A DNA stretch of 64,000 nt from Fidelibacterota bacterium (GTDB taxonomy: Bacteria; Pseudomonadota; Alphaproteobacteria; Rhodospirillales; Rhodospirillaceae), in NCBI GenBank assembly GCA_947476895.1, contig CANJRX010000005.1:1-64000 (forward strand), read 5' to 3'. Shown piece after piece: positions 17,734 through 27,675 of the stretch (the first letter of the stretch is position 1; every line of letters starts with the position of its first letter). A program made the translations under genes and the position numbers. The notes beneath the pieces are model-generated. The model saw nothing but the letters and a program-made list of their open reading frames with translations. It did not search any database and was not told where the DNA came from.

Positions 17734-18538
17734 CCTTCTCGACAATCTTCCGCGTCACATAAAAATAGAGCGCATAGGGCAACATCCGTAGGACCTTCAG
17801 CATCAGCGCGAAGGTCAGCGGAAACACGATCTCGAACTTGCCTTTGGCCATGCCGTTGTAGATGTGTCGCGCCGCCACATCGGCATCGATCAAGAACGGC
17901 ATGAAGAACGTATTCTTGGCCGTAAGCGGCGTGCGCACAAAGCCGGGATTGATGACGCTGAGCGCTACACCAGCCGCCTCCACTTCCGGCTTCAGGGCTT
18001 CGCACATATTAATGAGCGCAGCTTTGCTGGCGCCATAGGCCGAAGCCATCGGCAAACCGCTGTACCCCGCCACCGAAGCCACAACCGCCACATGGCCTGC
18101 ACGCCGTTCGATAAATGTGGGGATCACAGCGGACAAACCATTCACCGCGCCCATGAAATTGATTTCCATCAGCGTGCGGAACGGCGCCACGTTCAGTTCT
18201 CGCGCGGAGTTGGGAATATGCGTGCCGGCGTTGAAGATCACATGACTGAGCAGGCCCAGATCATTTTCAATCGCCTTGAAAGTTTGCTTCAAGCCATCTT
18301 GATCGGTGACATCGACCGCAAAGGCGGTGATCCGTCCGGGAAGCTTTGCGTCAACCGCCTCCTGCACCAGCGCATCAAGATCGGCTTGCGTCCGCGCACT
18401 GGCGGCCACGCTCCAACCGCATCTCGCATATTCCCAGGCGACAGCGCGGCCAATGCCTTTACCTGCGCCCGTGATCCAGAGTGTTTTTGGAGATTCCCCC
18501 AAGTCGTTGGTCAGGCGCTGACCCCGCACTTGCGGCAA
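17714..18538 (-). CDS. Short-chain dehydrogenase/reductase
   Basis: A classical SDR of about 260-274 residues: NAD(P)-binding WITGAGKGIGRAVA, NAG motif (VIFNAGTH), and the catalytic tyrosine and lysine in SAYGASKAALIN. SDR genes occur in the Rhodobacter RpoE regulon beside the same lipid genes, so it may reduce or oxidise a lipid or aldehyde intermediate. The start is unclear: no ATG precedes the fold. Candidates are TTG 18538, GTG 18529 and TTG 18502; all lie inside or at the end of the upstream DUF6134 gene, so translation is probably coupled. Hydrophobic C-terminal residues suggest membrane association. Confidence 0.85.
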   Translation of the reverse strand: MPQVRGQRLTNDLGESPKTLWITGAGKGIGRAVAWEYARCGWSVAASARTQADLDALVQEAVDAKLPGRITAFAVDVTDQDGLKQTFKAIENDLGLLSHVIFNAGTHIPNSARELNVAPFRTLMEINFMGAVNGLSAVIPTFIERRAGHVAVVASVAGYSGLPMASAYGASKAALINMCEALKPEVEAAGVALSVINPGFVRTPLTAKNTFFMPFLIDADVAARHIYNGMAKGKFEIVFPLTFALMLKVLRMLPYALYFYVTRKIVEKAKDVSA

Positions 18539-19260
18539 ACGTATTCAATGAGTGAGCCGTCTTTGGCTTTGAAGCGCATCTTCACCCAACGTCCCGGCTT
18601 ATCGTACCAGGTATCAATGTCGTGCAGATCACCGGTGTAGATGAAGTGGTCGGCTTCGACCGCGCCGTTGGCGGTTTCAATTTTCTCGACGCCTTTGTGC
18701 TGGATTTTGACTTCGGCCAAGCGGTTGTTCAGCGTGTTGAGAAGCACGGTGGCTTCCACCTGCCCGCGGTTCCAGTGATTGGTCGGAACCACCCAAGAAT
18801 TTGCGAGAATATTGGAACGCGAACCGGTGATTTTGAAATCACTGCCCTCGAGCACGGCGGCGGTAGTCGTGACTTTACCGTTGTCATTGGTATACGCCGC
18901 CATCGACACCACGCGCTTGTCGCGCCAAATCTCTTCCGAGCTGTAATCGAAAGTGTAAGCGCGCTTGATGAACAGCACACTGACCTGCAGGTTAAGTGTC
19001 GCTTTCACATTGAAGTCGCCGGCCGCGCTGCGCGAGAACATGACGTGATGTTCGCCGATTTTCTTGCCTTTGCGGAAGACGTCGTAAATCGCCTCGTCAC
19101 CGTAGAGCTTTAAGGGGTCCGCATCGGACATGGCTGGGGCCGGACTGACGGTACGCTTGGATACTTCAGCCGGCGCAGCCGCAACCGCATCAGCCGCAGA
19201 GGCCGTATGTCCCAAAAAAAGCGCAGCAATTACAGGCAGAAGGGATATGCTTCGTTTCAT
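18511..19260 (-). CDS. DUF6134 (DUF3108-like) periplasmic protein
   Basis: A 249-residue protein with a signal peptide (MKRSISLLPVIAALFLGHTA, cleavage after ASA). The mature part fits the DUF6134 pattern: YDVFRKGKKIGEHHVMF, SSEEIWRDKR, YTNDNGKV, GDLHDIDTWYDKPGRWVKM and DGSLIEYVCRKC. Members are predicted beta-barrel-like or lipid-binding periplasmic proteins of unknown function. It is upstream of the SDR gene with overlapping ends, so one transcript is likely. Both are convergent with the lipid operon. Confidence 0.78.
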   Translation of the reverse strand: MKRSISLLPVIAALFLGHTASAADAVAAAPAEVSKRTVSPAPAMSDADPLKLYGDEAIYDVFRKGKKIGEHHVMFSRSAAGDFNVKATLNLQVSVLFIKRAYTFDYSSEEIWRDKRVVSMAAYTNDNGKVTTTAAVLEGSDFKITGSRSNILANSWVVPTNHWNRGQVEATVLLNTLNNRLAEVKIQHKGVEKIETANGAVEADHFIYTGDLHDIDTWYDKPGRWVKMRFKAKDGSLIEYVCRKCGVSA

Positions 19261-19403
19261 TCCGGCTCACCTTACAGGTTCCGCGCCATTCCCTGACACC
19301 ACTTTCGCTTAAATAGGCCTCGCGGGTAAACTGGAAGTCGCGTTTTCAGAATTACATAACGTTTACGCGAACGGATCGTTCCCGCCGAAGTTGGAGATTA
19401 ACC

Positions 19404-19796
19404 ATGCGCGATATGAGTGACCCGCAACGCCCGGCCCGCAATGTCCTGGGCGGTTCGCTGGTGATTTGCTCGATCAAGCCCATGACCGGGTTCTTCCGCG
19501 ACGGCTGTTGCAATACCGGTCCCACGGATCGCGGCTCCCACACCGTCTGTGTGGTGACGACCGCCGACTTCCTGGCTTACAGCAAAAGCATGGGCAATGA
19601 TCTGTCTACGCCTATGCACGACTATGGCTTTCCCGGCTTGAAGCCCGGCGACCGCTGGTGCCTGTGCGCGCCGCGCTGGGCGGAAGCCCTTGAGGCCGGC
19701 TCTGCGCCTAAAGTGGTGCTGGCCGCCACGCATGAAGGGGCCTTGGAATACACCACCCTCGCGAATTTGAAGAAGTACGCGGTAGACTTGATGTAA
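19404..19796 (+). CDS. DUF2237 family protein
   Basis: A 130-residue protein matching DUF2237 nearly end to end: NVLGG, PMTGFFRDGCCNTGPTDRGS, HTVCVVTT, GNDLSTP, GFPGLKPGDRWCLCAPRW and ATHEGAL. Several conserved cysteines suggest metal binding or redox chemistry, but the function of the family is unknown. GGAG lies upstream of the ATG. It is followed after 22 bases by the UxuA-like gene, so co-transcription is possible. Confidence 0.88.
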   Translation: MRDMSDPQRPARNVLGGSLVICSIKPMTGFFRDGCCNTGPTDRGSHTVCVVTTADFLAYSKSMGNDLSTPMHDYGFPGLKPGDRWCLCAPRWAEALEAGSAPKVVLAATHEGALEYTTLANLKKYAVDLM

Positions 19797-19818
19797 CCGA
19801 CGCTCGGGGAGGAGCACC

Positions 19819-21027
19819 ATGGACAGGCGGGATTTCGGCAAAGTTCTTTTTGCAGGCGCAGCCAGCGCCGGTTTGTCAGCCACTGGAACAGCAACGGCAC
19901 AAACAGCGAGCGTCCTTCCCTGCCTTAAAGTCATCCGCAACGATAAGATCCGCCTCGGCGGTCAACGCGGGTTCGGCAACGGCCCAGTGACATCACCAGA
20001 GAATATGAATTGGCATTTACGCTGGGGCATCAAACACCTCGACATATCGCTCGAGAACACACGACAGGCGCCAGGCGTGGTGCCGGAACCCACCTCACCG
20101 GAAGGCGAGTCCAAGGCCGCGCGCGGCATGGGCGGCAGTCGCATGTCTCCCACCGGACGCTGGAACTACGACGCGATGATGCGCGTGCGCGATACCTTGG
20201 ATAAAGCCGGTCTCATCTGGGAAAGCATCCGGATGGACTCTGCTTACATCGCCATGACTCCCGGACCCGAGCGTAACCGCTATCTCGACCTGATCTGCGA
20301 AAACATGCGCACGGCGGGCCGCGCAGGTGTCAGCATCATCAGCTATCACTGGAACCTGACGCCGATACGCCGGAACCTCGACCTGCCCGGCCGCGGCGGT
20401 TCAACCTACGACTCTTTCAAATTGGAACCCGATTGGCAGAAGCTTCCACTGACTCCTGCGGGTCGTGTGACCTCAGACGAATACTGGGAGCGCCTGACGA
20501 CGTGGACGAAAGCGGTTGTGCCCGCCGCCATTGAAAGCAAAGTACGCCTCGCGTGCCATCCTTACGATCCGGGTGGTTTGCCGCTCGGTTATCTCGGCGT
20601 CGATAACTTTGATGCCGGCGACTATGTCGCAGCGATTGCGCGCTACGAGAAGCTTTACGATTCACCGAACAACGGCTTCCAATACAACACCGGCGTTTCC
20701 CGTGAATCAATGCAGCCAGGCGCGGACCAATTGACGCTTCTGCACGGCCTGCTTCAGCGCAAGAAAGTTCACCAGATCCACTTCCGCAATGTGCGCGGCG
20801 GCCAGAACGATTTCGCCGAGGTCTATCACGACGAAGGCGACATCAACCTGTTCAACGTCATCCGCCTGCTGCGCGATATGGATTGGGAAGGCTCGCTGCT
20901 GGCCGATCACAGCCCAGCCCACCCTGATGACAAAGGCAGCAACATGGGCTTCGCATTTGCCAACGGATATATTCTCGGATTGATCCGCGCCGCGCGTGAA
21001 GAAGCAATATTGGCGACGAAGGCCTAG
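19819..21027 (+). CDS. Exported UxuA-like mannonate dehydratase / TIM-barrel protein
   Basis: A 402-residue protein whose core resembles UxuA, the TIM-barrel D-mannonate dehydratase: ACHPYDPGG, IHFRNVRGGQNDFAEVYHDE with GDINLF, and LLADHSPAHPDD supply the metal-binding Cys/His/Asp positions. Unlike cytoplasmic UxuA it starts with MDRRDFGKVLFAGAASAG, a twin-arginine signal (RRxFxK), with cleavage near ATAQ. AGGAG precedes the ATG. It may act on sugar acids in the periplasm. Its last four bases overlap the convergent ctaB-like gene. The fold is clear; the reaction is not proven. Confidence 0.8.
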   Translation: MDRRDFGKVLFAGAASAGLSATGTATAQTASVLPCLKVIRNDKIRLGGQRGFGNGPVTSPENMNWHLRWGIKHLDISLENTRQAPGVVPEPTSPEGESKAARGMGGSRMSPTGRWNYDAMMRVRDTLDKAGLIWESIRMDSAYIAMTPGPERNRYLDLICENMRTAGRAGVSIISYHWNLTPIRRNLDLPGRGGSTYDSFKLEPDWQKLPLTPAGRVTSDEYWERLTTWTKAVVPAAIESKVRLACHPYDPGGLPLGYLGVDNFDAGDYVAAIARYEKLYDSPNNGFQYNTGVSRESMQPGADQLTLLHGLLQRKKVHQIHFRNVRGGQNDFAEVYHDEGDINLFNVIRLLRDMDWEGSLLADHSPAHPDDKGSNMGFAFANGYILGLIRAAREEAILATKA

Positions 21028-21869
21028 AGGCCGAACATCTCGAGCGAGATGTGCCTGTCGATGACCACGGCGAGGAAGACGCCCGCGAGGTATTGCATCG
21101 AGAACAGGAAGTTGCGCTTGGCGAGTTCGCGCGACGGGTCTTGCACCAGCTTCCAGTTCAGCCACAGGAAGCGCGCGCCGAAGCCTGTTGATACCACGGC
21201 ATAGAGCACGCCGAGTTCGCCGAACAACGTCGGCAGCAAAGCCGAAATCACCAAGGCGATAGTGTTGGCGAAAATCCATTTGGCGCAGGCGGCATCGCCC
21301 AGCACCACCGGCAGCATGGGCACGCCGGCTTTGGCGTAGTCGTCTTTGATCAGGATGGCGAGCGACCAGAAGTGCGACGGCGTCCACAGGAACAGCGTGA
21401 TCGCCATCAGGCTCGGCAGTAGCCAGTGCGTCGCATCGACCGCAGCCGCACCCGCGAGCACCGCGAAGCTACCGGCCGCACCACCGATGATGATGTTGGT
21501 CCAGTGCAAGCGCTTCAGCCACACGGTGTAGACGATGCCGTAGACGAACGCGCCGAGGAACAGGTGGATCGCAACCACCCAATTGAAAGCCAGCACGGCG
21601 ATTGCACAGCCGGTCAGCAGCAGCGCACCGGCGAACCACAGCGCGCGCGTGGCATCGAGCGTGCCGGCTGCGAGCGGGCGACCGGCGGTGCGCGGCATCA
21701 AGCGGTCGAGATCACGGTCATAAAATTGGTTGAAGACCGCCGAGCCAGAAGACGCCAGCAGACCAGCGACGAACAGGATCACGAGTTGCCAGCCGTCGAC
21801 CTTCGTCGCCACAGCGGCATAGCCAGCCATGGCCGAAAGCGCGATCAGGAAACCGATGCGAAGCTTCAT
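21024..21869 (-). CDS. ctaB: Haem O synthase / protohaem IX farnesyltransferase (UbiA family)
   Basis: A 281-residue membrane prenyltransferase. The allylic diphosphate site is NQFYDRDLDRLMPRTAGRPL (N-x3-D-x3-D), with the second CtaB motif LWTPSHFWSLAI and DDYAKAGVPMLPVV. It farnesylates haem B to haem O for the aa3 oxidase encoded at 24-28 kb. It is shorter at the N-terminus than many CtaB proteins. It lies outside the ctaCDGE operon, convergent with the UxuA-like gene, separated from the oxidase-like gene at 21946 by 76 bases in the same direction, so it may end a transcript beginning at 24069. Confidence 0.88.
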   Translation of the reverse strand: MKLRIGFLIALSAMAGYAAVATKVDGWQLVILFVAGLLASSGSAVFNQFYDRDLDRLMPRTAGRPLAAGTLDATRALWFAGALLLTGCAIAVLAFNWVVAIHLFLGAFVYGIVYTVWLKRLHWTNIIIGGAAGSFAVLAGAAAVDATHWLLPSLMAITLFLWTPSHFWSLAILIKDDYAKAGVPMLPVVLGDAACAKWIFANTIALVISALLPTLFGELGVLYAVVSTGFGARFLWLNWKLVQDPSRELAKRNFLFSMQYLAGVFLAVVIDRHISLEMFGL

Positions 21870-21945
21870 CAGTTCGAGGTAACTACGGATCTGTAAGATT
21901 TTCGTCCCCTAAGCTTTTTCTAAGCTATTGAAAAGTAGATGCTTA

Positions 21946-23424
21946 TCACCGCGTGTCGTGCGGGAAGAAATCTGAACCTGCCGTAACACCCTGGTCCATC
22001 TTTGCCAATAGCAATTTCCCGGCCAGGAGGATGAAGATGATACCGCCTACGACCGCAATAACACCGCCGATGCCTTCTACAACCATGAAGGCAATCTTAG
22101 TTGTCGTATCCAAATCTTGCGCAGCCCCCGCAGTCTTGCGGGCTACGCCTTGCAGACCCGCGACATATAGACCCAGCGAATGAATGAACTGCCCGCCGCC
22201 GAGCAGCAAATACATCCATGTACGCAGGCGCCCGCGTTCAGTGCGGCGTCCCAATAGCGGTAAGAATAATCCGAAGTAGAGCGCGATGAAGCCCAGCGTC
22301 ACGGCAATGAGCATGGCGTGATAGTGGCTGGGCGTGCGCGTATCGACCGAGCCTTCAAAGAAACCAATCGCACCACCGAAAGCAAACAGCGTGAGCGCCG
22401 CGGCCACAGCTTTAACTTCTGGCGCGCCCGCCCATACATCGCGGCGGCGGCGGATCAGCAACGCGGCAACGCTGCACATCACCACAGCAGCCGGAACCGG
22501 CAGCGCAAACCAATAGAGGTGCGTGAAGGTCAGACGCATCGCGGGACTGCCGCCTTCGAAGGTCAGATACAGCAACGGCCCAGCGGCCGCGCCCGCGACC
22601 AGAAACAACATCATCGCCTTGAACCACATCGGCGGCAGCGGCGTCTCACCCAGCGACACGCGCGCGAGGAAATAGAAGCCGCACAGCATCAGGGCTGTGT
22701 TGGCAAACTGCAAAATATGTCCGCCGCCCCACATGACATATTCAGCCGCGCCGACAATGCCGGTGTTGGGCGGCAGCGTGAGCCACGCTGCGACAATGCA
22801 CACCAATGCGATGAGATAAATCACGCCGGCGCAGGCGACGCCGAACGTGCCGGCCTCGACAAAGCGCTGCCGCAACACTGAAATCAGAAGCCTGATGATC
22901 GGCAGCGCAAGGCACACTGCCATCAACGCTAACCCTGCGAAGTACAGCGGATGTACCAGCAACGGAATGTAGTTATTGATCGAAGGCTCGCCTAAATCGG
23001 CCAGCGCCGGAATCAACAGCATGATGAAACTCATGCCGAAGCCGTACATGCTGGCGCGCCCGACCAGCGTGCCGAAGCCGCCGATATCCTGGCCGCGTTC
23101 CGAAGCTTGCGCCGTCGCGACAATTGTCACGGCGCCTTGCACGCCAAGGTACCAAACAACGAAGGCAAAGCTGACGTGAACGACCAGAAGCTTTTGGAAA
23201 AAGGTCTGACCGGTCCACGGCATAATGTGCTCGGCGCCCGGCACGCGCGAAAGCGCCAGCAAAAGGGCGAGAAGTCCCGCAAGCGCCAGGGCGGCCAAGG
23301 GTAAAACCGTCCAGCCCTGCAATTCAACGCGTAAATGCGATGTCAGCTTGCCGGCGAAATGCCCATCCACCGGCACATCGACCGGCGGCGGCATTGAGCG
23401 CGCGATGACATCCCTATCGTCCAT
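21946..23424 (-). CDS. Divergent haem-copper oxidase subunit I homologue
   Basis: A 492-residue membrane protein with about 12 helices and the histidine pattern of haem-copper oxidases: H83 in VVHVSFAFVVWYLG (low-spin haem), H236 in MWGGGHILQF (helix 6), H302 in FTHLYWF (helix 7), H367 and H369 in SHYHAML (helix 10). The usual helix-6 HPEVY or HNAVG form and the helix-7 His-His pair are not complete, so CuB coordination is altered. It is not a normal CtaD (that gene is at 25377) or CcoN. It is followed by ctaB and preceded by DUF420 and a mini membrane protein. It could be a NOR-like or non-catalytic relative; function is unknown. Confidence 0.75.
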   Translation of the reverse strand: MDDRDVIARSMPPPVDVPVDGHFAGKLTSHLRVELQGWTVLPLAALALAGLLALLLALSRVPGAEHIMPWTGQTFFQKLLVVHVSFAFVVWYLGVQGAVTIVATAQASERGQDIGGFGTLVGRASMYGFGMSFIMLLIPALADLGEPSINNYIPLLVHPLYFAGLALMAVCLALPIIRLLISVLRQRFVEAGTFGVACAGVIYLIALVCIVAAWLTLPPNTGIVGAAEYVMWGGGHILQFANTALMLCGFYFLARVSLGETPLPPMWFKAMMLFLVAGAAAGPLLYLTFEGGSPAMRLTFTHLYWFALPVPAAVVMCSVAALLIRRRRDVWAGAPEVKAVAAALTLFAFGGAIGFFEGSVDTRTPSHYHAMLIAVTLGFIALYFGLFLPLLGRRTERGRLRTWMYLLLGGGQFIHSLGLYVAGLQGVARKTAGAAQDLDTTTKIAFMVVEGIGGVIAVVGGIIFILLAGKLLLAKMDQGVTAGSDFFPHDTR

Positions 23425-23453
23425 GGCCGATGTTGAATCCTGTTAGCAGCGCG

Positions 23454-23885
23454 TCAGGCGCTGGGCGGATAGACGTGATAGAGGATGGCATAAATGGCTA
23501 CGCCGGTCACCGTTACGTAAAGCCAGATCGGGAACGTCCAGCGCGCGATGGCCTTATGCCGGTCGAACGCGCCGTGCAGCGCCCGCCACGCCGTAATCCC
23601 AACCATAGGCGTAACCACGACGGCAAGAATCACATGGCTAATGAGCAGCGTATAATAAGCAGGAACTGTCCAGCCCTTGCCCGGGAACACGAAGATCGGC
23701 GCATAAAAATGATAGGTGAGATAGGAGACCAGGAACACGGCCGACACAATGATTGCCGCGAGCATGAACTTGCGATGCATCTCGCGATTGCCGGAGCGGA
23801 TGAATACGAAAGCGATCAGAATCAAGATCGTCGACAAAGTATTCAGCACGGCGTTTACGTGCGGCAGGACAGTCGCAACGGTCAT
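23454..23885 (-). CDS. DUF420 membrane protein (CtaM-like)
   Basis: A 143-residue protein of four helices in the DUF420 family: LPHVNAVLNTLSTILILIAF, then REMHRKFMLAAIIVSAVFLV, YLTYHF, YYTLLISHVILAVVVTPM and ALHGAFDRHKAIARWTFPIW. Conserved histidines (H9, H37 region, H59, H85) suggest haem or copper binding. In Bacillus the related CtaM is needed for caa3 oxidase activity. Here it sits 29 bases upstream of the divergent subunit I homologue in the same direction, which suggests a shared job in that complex's assembly. Confidence 0.85.
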   Translation of the reverse strand: MTVATVLPHVNAVLNTLSTILILIAFVFIRSGNREMHRKFMLAAIIVSAVFLVSYLTYHFYAPIFVFPGKGWTVPAYYTLLISHVILAVVVTPMVGITAWRALHGAFDRHKAIARWTFPIWLYVTVTGVAIYAILYHVYPPSA

Positions 23886-23931
23886 TGTTCACCTTGGTAC
23901 GGGGCCGGTCAGAAAACGACGTAAAAACGCC

Positions 23932-24069
23932 TTAAGGGCCTTTGATGGCCGTCTTAAGGATAAAACTTACATACATGAAAAGCGAAATGCCAATGAGAAT
24001 GACCGCAATAATAATGCTTTTGCGGCGGGCGTCCTTATCGGACGGCGGCGGGTTATCATTAGGAACCAC
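23932..24069 (-). CDS. Mini single-span membrane protein
   Basis: A predicted 45-residue protein: a short polar N-terminus (VVPNDNPPPSDKDARRKS) then one hydrophobic helix (IIIAVILIGISLFMYVSFIL) and a basic tail. GTG 24069 has a G-rich site seven bases upstream; longer readings start in unlikely sequence. Its place at the head of the DUF420 / oxidase-like gene set suggests a small subunit or assembly protein of a respiratory complex, as small single-helix proteins are common in such operons. Evidence is length, topology and location only. Confidence 0.5.
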   Translation of the reverse strand: MVPNDNPPPSDKDARRKSIIIAVILIGISLFMYVSFILKTAIKGP

Positions 24070-24449
24070 AATAAAACCCCAAGATAAAAGCAATGATCTG
24101 AACATGAAGGAGCGCCGAAACCGCGCCGCCCCGCACTGAGTAGCCATTGTGTAGCCGACCAAGCCCCACGGGGGAAACCCTTAAGGCGGCGGTTACCGTT
24201 TTCGTATGAAAGCGGCGCTCGTTTTTCACCCGTGTTCAGACGACACCGCGCCAAAAACCCACTAGCTGTCGTGGCTTTACGTAAGGGGGGTGCTTCGGCT
24301 AGTCTCGCCGCGTGGGCGAGAGGTCGGGGATCGGGCTCTCGGGTAACCCCCGGGGAAATAACGTCTAAAAACCTCGAAATATCAGTTGAACCGCATGGCC
24401 GGCCCCCTTACCAGGGGGTTCCCGCCACGGATTGCAATGGAGACCGAGT
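24070..24449. promoter_or_regulatory. 380-base divergent region upstream of ctaC
   Basis: No gene seen. It separates the leftward DUF420 group from the rightward ctaC operon and must hold both promoters. Two hairpins can be read on the ctaC side: TCTCGCC/GGCGAGA (24303-24321) and CCCCCT-TACC-AGGGGG (24403-24418), the latter about 20 bases before the ribosome site. They are not followed by T-runs. Confidence 0.4.
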
Positions 24450-25337
24450 GTGAGTCGTTTAACACTGGCGATCAGCGCCGCCGTTTCAAGCTTTCTCTTC
24501 CTGACACTGCCGGCTTGGGCGCAGGAACAAATGCCGCAGCCTTCCTTCCCACACCCGTGGCAGATAGGCCTGCAGAACCCGGTCACGCCGGTCGCCGTGA
24601 TGATGCACAACTTCCACACCTTCTTAGTGTGGGTCATCTCCGCGATTTCGATCTTCGTGCTGATTTTGCTGTTGATCGTGATCTTCCGATTCAACGAGAA
24701 AGCCAATCCGGTTCCGGCCAAGTGGTCGCACAACACCCTGTTGGAAGTTCTCTGGACCGCCATCCCGGTCCTGGCCCTGGTGATCATCGCGGTGCCGTCT
24801 TACCGCCTGCTCTATTATATGGACCGCACCACTGAAGCTGAAATGACCCTGAAAATCACGGGTAACCAGTGGTACTGGTCTTACGAATATCCGGACAGCG
24901 AAGTGTCGTTCGACGCCCTGGCCCTAATGGCTGAAGAAATTGATTTGACCAAAGGTCAGCATCGCCTTCTGGAAACCGACGAACACGTTGTTCTGCCGGT
25001 CGACACCAACATCCGCATCCTGTTCACCGCCACCGACGTGATCCACGCTTGGACCATTCCGGCCTTCGGCGTGAAGCTCGACAACATGCCGGGCCGCATC
25101 AACGAAACGTGGACGCGCGTCACCCAGACCGGCCGTTATTATGGTCAGTGTTCTGAGCTGTGCGGCGTCGACCACTCGAACATGCCCATCGTCGTGGATG
25201 TCGTCACCAAAGACGCATACGCGCAGTGGGTCGCTGCGAAGAAAGCCCCGGCACCCGCCGCTGAAGCCGCTCCGGCTGAAGCTCCGGCCGCCGATGCTCC
25301 TGCCGAAGCCCCGGCTGCTGCACCCACTGTAAACTAG
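24450..25337 (+). CDS. ctaC: Cytochrome c oxidase subunit II
   Basis: A 295-residue CoxB/CtaC protein: signal peptide (cleavage at AWAQ), two membrane helices, then a cupredoxin domain with the CuA site YGQCSELCGVDHSNMP (C234, C238, H242, M245) and the conserved WYWSYEYP aromatic region. It accepts electrons from cytochrome c and passes them to subunit I. The tail is a low-complexity Ala-Pro-Glu repeat of about 35 residues. GTG 24450 is chosen: GGAG lies eight bases upstream and the signal peptide starts there. First gene of ctaC-ctaD-ctaG-ctaE. Confidence 0.95.
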   Translation: MSRLTLAISAAVSSFLFLTLPAWAQEQMPQPSFPHPWQIGLQNPVTPVAVMMHNFHTFLVWVISAISIFVLILLLIVIFRFNEKANPVPAKWSHNTLLEVLWTAIPVLALVIIAVPSYRLLYYMDRTTEAEMTLKITGNQWYWSYEYPDSEVSFDALALMAEEIDLTKGQHRLLETDEHVVLPVDTNIRILFTATDVIHAWTIPAFGVKLDNMPGRINETWTRVTQTGRYYGQCSELCGVDHSNMPIVVDVVTKDAYAQWVAAKKAPAPAAEAAPAEAPAADAPAEAPAAAPTVN

Positions 25338-25340
25338 TAA

Positions 25341-26999
<1,659 letters not shown>

Positions 27000-27021
27000 C
27001 CTGCTCTAACAAACGTTGGTC

Positions 27022-27654
27022 ATGGACAAACGCAAACTTAACAGCCGCAACGCTCTCCTCGGAACCGCCATCTTGGCGGTCTCCGGGGTGATGCTTGGCT
27101 TTGCGTTTGCCATGGTCCCGCTCTACAGCATCATCTGCCAAAAGCTGGGCCTGGACGGAACACCACTCCGCGCAACCGAAGCCCCCGCCAACACCGCCAA
27201 TGTGCCCATGACGGTGCGTTTCGACGCCAACACCGATAAAGAACTGCCCTGGAAATTTCAGCCGGTTGAAAAGTCGGTCACGCTGATGCTCGGCGAGACC
27301 AAGACGATTTTCTACCGCGCAACCAATACGTCCGACAAAGCGATCACCGGCACGGCGACGTTCAACGTCACCCCGGAAAAGATCGGGCAATATTTCAATA
27401 AGCTGGAATGCTTCTGCTTTAGTAAGCAGACCCTGCAGCCCGGCCAAACCGTCGATATGGGCGTGACCTTTTTTATCGATCCCGCCCTCGTTAAGGACGC
27501 GACGACAGAAGAAGTACGCACGATCACGCTTTCCTATACTTTCTTCAAATCCATGGACGGTCAGCCTGATGTCAACGCCGCCGTGGAAGATGATCAGGCT
27601 TCGTCTACTAAGCTTAAGCTGGCGCCGGTTTCCGGCACGGCATCGGTCAATTAG
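27022..27654 (+). CDS. ctaG: Cytochrome c oxidase assembly protein CtaG/Cox11
   Basis: A 210-residue copper chaperone that delivers Cu to the CuB centre of subunit I. It has one N-terminal helix (residues about 9-30, ending MVPLYSIICQKLG) and a periplasmic immunoglobulin-like domain with the copper-binding CFCF motif in LECFCFSKQ, then FFIDPALV and ITLSYTFF. ATG 27022 is used; TTG 27016 is the other in-frame option. It lies between ctaD and ctaE as in many alphaproteobacteria. Confidence 0.95.
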   Translation: MDKRKLNSRNALLGTAILAVSGVMLGFAFAMVPLYSIICQKLGLDGTPLRATEAPANTANVPMTVRFDANTDKELPWKFQPVEKSVTLMLGETKTIFYRATNTSDKAITGTATFNVTPEKIGQYFNKLECFCFSKQTLQPGQTVDMGVTFFIDPALVKDATTEEVRTITLSYTFFKSMDGQPDVNAAVEDDQASSTKLKLAPVSGTASVN

Positions 27655-27675
27655 CGCATAGAAGGACTTTTGCTG

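Noticed and set aside
24365-24787. 140-codon minus-strand frame
   Set aside because: It is antisense to the ctaC start and has no coding features.
25230-25334. Repeat in ctaC tail as a mobile or tandem repeat
   Set aside because: It is an in-frame Ala-Pro-Glu-rich low-complexity tail of subunit II, which is common and not a DNA repeat of separate origin.
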